Shown here in pieces: positions 59,999 through 64,000 of a stretch of 64,000 nucleotides of DNA. The DNA is from Rhynchosporium graminicola (taxonomy: Eukaryota; Ascomycota; Leotiomycetes; Helotiales; Ploettnerulaceae). The number at the start of each line of letters is the position of its first letter. Position 1 is the first letter of the stretch. The notes below the pieces were generated by a model that saw only the letters and a program-made list of their open reading frames with translations, searched no databases and was not told the DNA's origin. Where the stretch lies: contig FJUW01000015.1 in NCBI GenBank assembly GCA_900074885.1, forward strand, positions 995,532 through 1,059,531, in the 5' to 3' direction. The translations under genes were made by a program, and so were the position numbers.

Positions 59999-61252
59999 CT
60001 AGGTCAATGGAATGGGACAACCCAGATTCTTCAGTTGAGGTCCAAGCTTGCTCAAGACGAACGAGAGAGTCTGAACAGTTGGCGTAAGAATACTATTAAG
60101 AGAAGATGGAACACGCTCAGTAGCGAGTTGATAAAGAAGACAAAGTGTAGTCGACACATCTGGCACAGCGATGAGCTTGCCGTTCTTGATACCGCCGCTG
60201 AAATCGAGGGTATCGAAACCTCCGTTGCCGGTAGCACCACCGAATAGGACTGGGTACTCGAGATATTGCGCAAGAATCTCATTGACGACATCGGCATTTG
60301 AGTATGGCTTGACTCGGTTGTACCAGTTATCTGGAATCTTCTCTTGGTTGTTGAAGGAGTAGGTGCCGTCGCCGTTGTCTTGGGCGCCGAAGAAGGATGA
60401 GATGGTCGCTTTGTCCGGGATGTAGTCTGGTCCGGATGGCATGAGCTCGTACAAGAACGAAGAGGCTCCGTAGAGCAGGAGAGAGAAAGGACCGAAGTAG
60501 AAGTTCTTGTTGTCCTTCAAAGATTGTTGATAGCGCTCATAGCGGTACTTGGCAAGGTTGTCGCGGTTGTAAAGACCTCCGGTGGTCTCGGTCATCATCT
60601 TGAAAAGGGTTCCGTTGAACTTGTAGTTGTCTCCTGTTGGGAAGAAGTCGTTGCGTGTGAGAGAGGAGTCGGCCTCGAACTTGTTGTGTCCGTCAAGACC
60701 GGGTTGCGACCCAGTCAGGAGAGGGTTGAAAGACGTCCTACTGGTAGCATCGCACCCGATCGAGAGACGCTCGGTGACAATATCACCGTCGGTAGTGGTC
60801 AATCCAAGAAGAGCCAAAAGGACCGACAGATCATGGCCAACATTGTACAGATTCTGTTGAGCATCAACAAGCTCGTTGAATGTAGTGATTCCATCACGAG
60901 CCAAGAAACCGTGGTTGGCAGCTGCGTTAAGCCCTGGACATGGACCACGGATATCGTTTTTGGTAGGAGCAATGAACTTATGTGCGTCGTCTCCGTCAGC
61001 GGGGACTTTGTAACCTCCCTTCTCATTTCCCTTCTGCCCATTCTTTGCGTTGTTGTAAAGGTATGGTGCCTTGATACCCGGAGCTGGGACATGGTTTGGG
61101 TTGAATGGACAGGTTACAGGACCTCCTGGGTTGGAACCGCCAGATTGTTGACGGGCGAAGAGGCTTGAATCAACACCAGCTTGCTGAGAGACAAAGGGAA
61201 AGGCAATAACAGCTTCAGCCGCAAAAGCGATAGCAGCAAGAGAGTACTTCAT
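59999..61252 (-). CDS. Secreted heme-thiolate peroxygenase (chloroperoxidase-like)
   Basis: A single exon, 417 aa. The signal peptide is MKYSLAAIAFAAEAVIAFP, followed by a short pro-like part with RQQ. The heme-thiolate motif is RGPCPGLNAAANHGFLARDG, with the axial Cys at about residue 105 (PCP), giving the peroxidase family 2 pattern PCP..N..ANHG. The metal/acid-base region reads FEADSSLTRNDFF (Glu192), where short and long UPOs typically have EHD or EGD plus Ser. DNWYNRVKPYSNADVVNEI and a hydrophobic C-terminus follow. Length and absence of the second half of a longer UPO place it near sterigmatocystin-type StcC peroxidases and related extracellular enzymes. They use H2O2 to oxygenate or halogenate substrates. 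A TATA-like run (TTTTTATATTTT) is about 60 bases upstream of the ATG. The frame is intact. Confidence 0.92.
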   Translation of the reverse strand: MKYSLAAIAFAAEAVIAFPFVSQQAGVDSSLFARQQSGGSNPGGPVTCPFNPNHVPAPGIKAPYLYNNAKNGQKGNEKGGYKVPADGDDAHKFIAPTKNDIRGPCPGLNAAANHGFLARDGITTFNELVDAQQNLYNVGHDLSVLLALLGLTTTDGDIVTERLSIGCDATSRTSFNPLLTGSQPGLDGHNKFEADSSLTRNDFFPTGDNYKFNGTLFKMMTETTGGLYNRDNLAKYRYERYQQSLKDNKNFYFGPFSLLLYGASSFLYELMPSGPDYIPDKATISSFFGAQDNGDGTYSFNNQEKIPDNWYNRVKPYSNADVVNEILAQYLEYPVLFGGATGNGGFDTLDFSGGIKNGKLIAVPDVSTTLCLLYQLATERVPSSLNSILTPTVQTLSFVLSKLGPQLKNLGCPIPLT

Positions 61253-61309
61253 GGTGAATATTTTCAGAGTATATTTATCGTCTTGAATACTGATCGGTTG
61301 TTCTTGAAC

Positions 61310-61325
61310 TAAAATATAAAAACAT
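61310..61325 (-). promoter_or_regulatory. Putative TATA element of the peroxygenase gene
   Basis: AT-only run reading TTTTTATATTTT on the minus strand, about 60 bases before the start codon at 61252. Position fits a fungal core promoter; no other evidence. Confidence 0.35.
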
Positions 61326-62304
61326 GGGAGACCTCTCGGCTCTTATAACTTCATCGCAACAATTCCCCTTGCATTTTGAGAAGAAACTAGCGAGTAGACC
61401 AACTTCCCCACACAGCACTAAGAACAGGTTCCAACTACGAAAGAGGGTGTTCTCCTCGGTATGATGTCTTGAATCGCGCCTGCGACATAATCCCTATGCT
61501 AGCAGCTCCGAGGCTGTACAGAAAGCAGGCAAGTATGGAATGGCTGACGTCGAATGCTCGCTAAGGATTGGCCGAGTAAACATCAGACGGGCAGACCGAG
61601 GAGCTTCACGGCTGAAAGTGGATCCAAAGCGTACGAAAGAGGCTTGCGGTCACAACCATCCAGAGGACAAAGGACCATTAGTCCTGCCGTAGCATTTCGA
61701 GCCATCCTCTCGCTGTCCACGAATGAGGAGGGGAACAATTCAACAATTGTCATTAGTATGGTGTTTAGCTGATTTATCGTTACTAGGGGCAGCTGCAAGA
61801 CGGGTTGAAGGACGCCAAAGATTTGATTGATCGACACTAACGGCGGGGGTCCATGTCTAGGTTTAAGATCTAGTGATTTAAGAAGCATTGTGGCGAATCA
61901 GTGATATTTGCTTGAAAAAATACCGAGGATGATGTGGAGAAACGTGGAGAAACGTTGAATGGTCTTTCATCTGGGTCCGGTTTTTGACGGCGAGCATCAG
62001 CCTAGGTAGGGGGCTTCCAGTTTGTACAACGATAGACGAAATGCGATTTATACAGAGATTGTTGTACAATGACACCGTGATACAGAGCCTTCGCAGCTGA
62101 AATGCTCTCACCTCTTGCATCATTGGTTAAGCTGTGACTATGTCAGGTGAATCGTGAACCACAACTGACTTGCAATTACTCGCAGGAAAGCCACGGGAAT
62201 CCTAGCCAGCCTCCTAGATCATCAACAACCAGGAAACCACATCTCCATCGGAACCTCCCCCTCCCCGATGAGGACCTTGGCGCACGCATACAAGGCCCAT
62301 CATA
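61326..62304. other. Intergenic stretch between peroxygenase gene and Tc1 element
   Basis: Upstream region of the peroxygenase gene. The frame at 61583-61888 (-) is not convincing. The last two bases (62303-62304, TA) are the left target duplication of the adjacent transposon. Confidence 0.5.
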
Positions 62305-62332
62305 CTTCGTACTTAGGGGAATTAATCAACAA
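62305..62332 (+). repeat. Left terminal inverted repeat of the Tc1-like element
   Basis: Begins CTTCGTAC directly after the TA at 62303-62304 and contains AATTAATCAACA; pairs with 63592-63619. Confidence 0.85.
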
Positions 62333-62406
62333 TTATAGTCTGAGCGCTAGGCCCCTACGAGCCTTATGCTTTACAGATCTTAGTAATACTGCTTTATATA
62401 AATTCC

Positions 62407-63440
62407 CTAGTACTTTATATAGCCTCCCTATGCTTCTATTACTGCCTTATATCTTCGTAGCATTTCACGAATTAATTCCTTAATTCTCTCGGATATAACT
62501 ACTTCCTAGGCTTCCTATACTACTCCTCGTAGACGTTTATACGAATTATATACCTCTAGATGATTTCTTTCGATCTAATCCTTTATTTCATCCCAAATTG
62601 TCTCGATAGGATTTAAATCGGGACTATTTAGAGGCTAGTAGATAGGCTCAATTCTAATAGCTTCGAATACCTTATAAGTAAATATAGCAGCGTGACCTTT
62701 AGCGTTATCTTATTGAAATTTAAGGTCTGGAAACTCCTCGAGTATCTCTTAAATCTTCGGTATTAGAATACCTAAGTACGAACCGGTATTTATTATCTCC
62801 TAGTCTTTCTCTTAAAATACCCCTTTAAAGCGGCCGTACCTCCCCGAAATCGTCCCTTAAAATATCTACCCGATCTTCTTTTAATATCGATTAGCTATAT
62901 AATCGTTATAAAAGAGCTCTTCCTCCCCTATCTTTCGAGTAATCTAGTCCTTCGTATACCTCCTAGGTTATACCTAAGTCTTGTTACTCTAATAGATCGA
63001 AAACTACTGATCTTTAGTCTAATTCTCGTGCTCGATAGCCCATTAAAGCCTTTAGACCTTATTAATATAGGTAAGGACTAGTTTTCGATAAGTAATTCGA
63101 CGGGTATACTCTTCCTTCTTAAAAGCTGTTCGAATAGCTTATAACTTATAATCCTACCCTAGAAGCGAGGGTATTTGATCCTATAGAGTACGCCGATTTG
63201 CCTTCGAAGTAGTAACCTAGTCTATTAGACGCTTCCTTTGCAGAGTATTTAGGTATGCCTTTCGGCCTCGAGAGTGACTTTAAGGAGTTAATCGATAAGA
63301 TAAGGCGTACTAGACTTGTACTCGAGTAAGGTTTAATTGCAAGGTAATTTAGTCTTGAGTCTAGCCGGCCTCGAAGTAGAGAGTCTTATATCGTAATCGA
63401 TTATCTCGTGAAGTCTGTTTCCGTGGCGTTTTCGGTATGG
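62407..63440 (-). pseudogene. Degenerate Tc1-like DD34E transposase
   Basis: Conceptual translation, with many stops, keeps the whole family plan. The N-terminal helix-turn-helix part reads TSRDNRLRYKTLYFEAG..TQD with a Tyr-Arg..TLQLNLTR stretch (about 63.25-63.43 kb). A middle part contains AIEHEN..KDQ. The catalytic D in DNAKGHAAIFTYKVFEAI and the E in NSPDLNPIETIWDEIKD are separated by 34 residues, which gives DD34E. A C-terminal EVVISERIKELI runs to the stop at 62407-62409. Conserved Trp positions read TAG (for example IEPIY-stop-PLN), the change expected from G-to-A RIP of TGG. Not functional. Confidence 0.88.
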
Positions 63441-63591
63441 GTATATTATATGTCGATTCTATAGTTAATTCTAGTATTTCTAGTAGTAAAAGCGGCGAAT
63501 TTGCATTATTATCTTATTAGATTCCCCCCCTGCTTAAACCCCTGTAACCCCGAAGCTACTAGAATCACTTAGAGTCGTGCACAGATACCGA

Positions 63592-63619
63592 ATGTTGATT
63601 AATTCTAACTTGTACGAAG
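63592..63619 (-). repeat. Right terminal inverted repeat of the Tc1-like element
   Basis: Ends GTACGAAG just before the TA at 63620-63621 and contains TGTTGATTAATT; it is the inverted partner of 62305-62332. Confidence 0.85.
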
Positions 63620-63632
63620 TAAATCAGCCACC

Positions 63633-63656
63633 ATCGCCATCGCCATCGCCATTGCC
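63633..63656. repeat. (CATCGC)n short tandem repeat
   Basis: About four units of CATCGC, the last one altered (CATTGC). Simple repeat just outside the Tc1-like element. Confidence 0.75.
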
Positions 63657-63689
63657 AATAAGCTTGTGACGACTGGTCAGGTTTGGAGG

Positions 63690-63770
63690 TCTCTCCCTAT
63701 TAGTAGAAACACTTACTCTCTCCCTATTAGTAGAAACACTTACTCTCTCCCTATTGGTAGAAACACTTAC
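63690..63770. repeat. Three tandem copies of a 27-bp unit
   Basis: Units at 63690-63716, 63717-63743 and 63744-63770, each beginning TCTCTCCCTATT and ending GAAACACTTAC. The third differs by one base (GGTAG for AGTAG). Head-to-tail without spacers, so a minisatellite. The remaining bases to 64000 are AT-rich and contain no gene I can recognise. Confidence 0.92.
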
Positions 63771-64000
63771 TGCTAAGCGAGATTATACGAGTAGAGTTTA
63801 GGGGCCCCTTTTCATATATATACTTCTATTCTCTCTCTACTTCTTTACTCCTTAGTTATAGATTCTCAAGTGATTCTTACTACTTCATATTCATAGTAAT
63901 ATGAGGTCTTATTACTTAGGTAGTTTTGAGACCTTTCTAGAGTAAGCGTTATATTATCTATAACTCTTTTACTTACGTCTAGGAAGATAGTAAATATCTA

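Larger units (their letters stand above)
62305..63619 (-). mobile_element. Tc1/mariner-type DNA transposon, complete but RIP-degraded
   Basis: 1315 bp between two TA dinucleotides (62303-62304 and 63620-63621). The ends are imperfect inverted repeats of about 28 bp: outer CTTCGTAC on both sides, a diverged 7-base centre, then AATTAATCAACA on both sides. It carries one transposase region on the minus strand (described separately). TA target duplication, size and transposase type agree with a Tc1-like element. The interior is TpA-rich with many stops, as after RIP. Confidence 0.92.

Noticed and set aside
63690..63770. CRISPR-like short direct repeats
   Set aside because: The copies are contiguous, without spacers, only three in number, and the host is a fungus.
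1..64000. tRNA genes
   Set aside because: I looked for T-loop-like GGTTCGAxTCC strings with a matching acceptor stem; isolated GTTCGA hits (for example near 31143) lie in coding or intron sequence without the rest of the cloverleaf. A covariance-model scan would be needed to be sure.

Overview
The window looks like nuclear DNA of a filamentous ascomycete (Pezizomycotina; a Leotiomycete is my guess, from overall protein flavour only). The genes have short introns (about 45-160 bp, mostly 47-70) with fungal GT..CTRAC..AG signals. The protein families are typically fungal: an Rds1-like ferritin-like protein, MFS drug transporters, GH92, a Baeyer-Villiger monooxygenase, a heme-thiolate peroxygenase and an Lsb1/Pin3-type SH3 protein. 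The transposons are riddled with TpA-rich stop codons, the signature expected of repeat-induced point mutation (RIP). I found no convincing tRNA, rRNA or CRISPR. All gene models were spliced by eye from reading frame, splice sites and family expectation.

Layout. 1-3.1 kb: nothing recognisable. 3.1-4.1 kb (-): secreted Rds1-like protein. 7.8-8.6 kb (+): small unknown four-exon gene. 8.6-13.6 kb: gene-free, AT-rich, with short hairpins, two diverged copies of a ~0.4 kb repeat, an A/C-rich G-poor stretch and a (CA)n tract. 13.7-17.8 kb: a divergent pair, a type II membrane glycosyltransferase-like gene (-) carrying an in-frame TAA just after its membrane anchor, and a type II membrane SGNH-hydrolase-like gene (+, eight exons, one GC-AG intron). 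18.8-20.7 kb (+): MFS transporter. 22.6-23.9 kb (-): fructosamine-kinase-like gene with a one-base frameshift. 24.9-26.6 kb (+): second MFS transporter. 27.8-30.6 kb (+): secreted GH92 alpha-mannosidase. 31.0-36.0 kb (-): three genes on one strand, a small unknown, a DUF3237 protein and a Baeyer-Villiger monooxygenase.

36.4-45.1 kb is one complete but dead Ty3/gypsy-type LTR retrotransposon (134-bp LTRs, 5-bp GTAAG target duplication, protease-RT-RNaseH-integrase order). 47.0-50.1 kb holds a small Lys-rich protein with a Cys-rich tail, a 352-aa unknown protein and a Dabb (A/B barrel) protein. 52.6-53.5 kb is a ribokinase pseudogene. 54.8-55.8 kb (-) is a dienelactone hydrolase family gene. 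56.7-59.1 kb (-) is an Lsb1/Pin3-like SH3 gene whose frame stays open into a long Ser/Pro-rich upstream ORF. 60.0-61.3 kb (-) is an intron-less secreted peroxygenase. 62.3-63.6 kb is a complete but RIP-dead Tc1/mariner element flanked by TA, followed by a 27-bp tandem repeat.

How the genes may work together: the glycosyltransferase-like/SGNH pair shares a 254-bp intergenic promoter and both proteins are predicted type II membrane proteins, which suggests (inference) joint work on a secretory-pathway or cell-surface glycan. The BVMO, DUF3237 and small-unknown genes could form a small oxidative catabolic or secondary-metabolism group. The window shows much decay: two dead transposons, one clear pseudogene and two genes each with a single disabling lesion.
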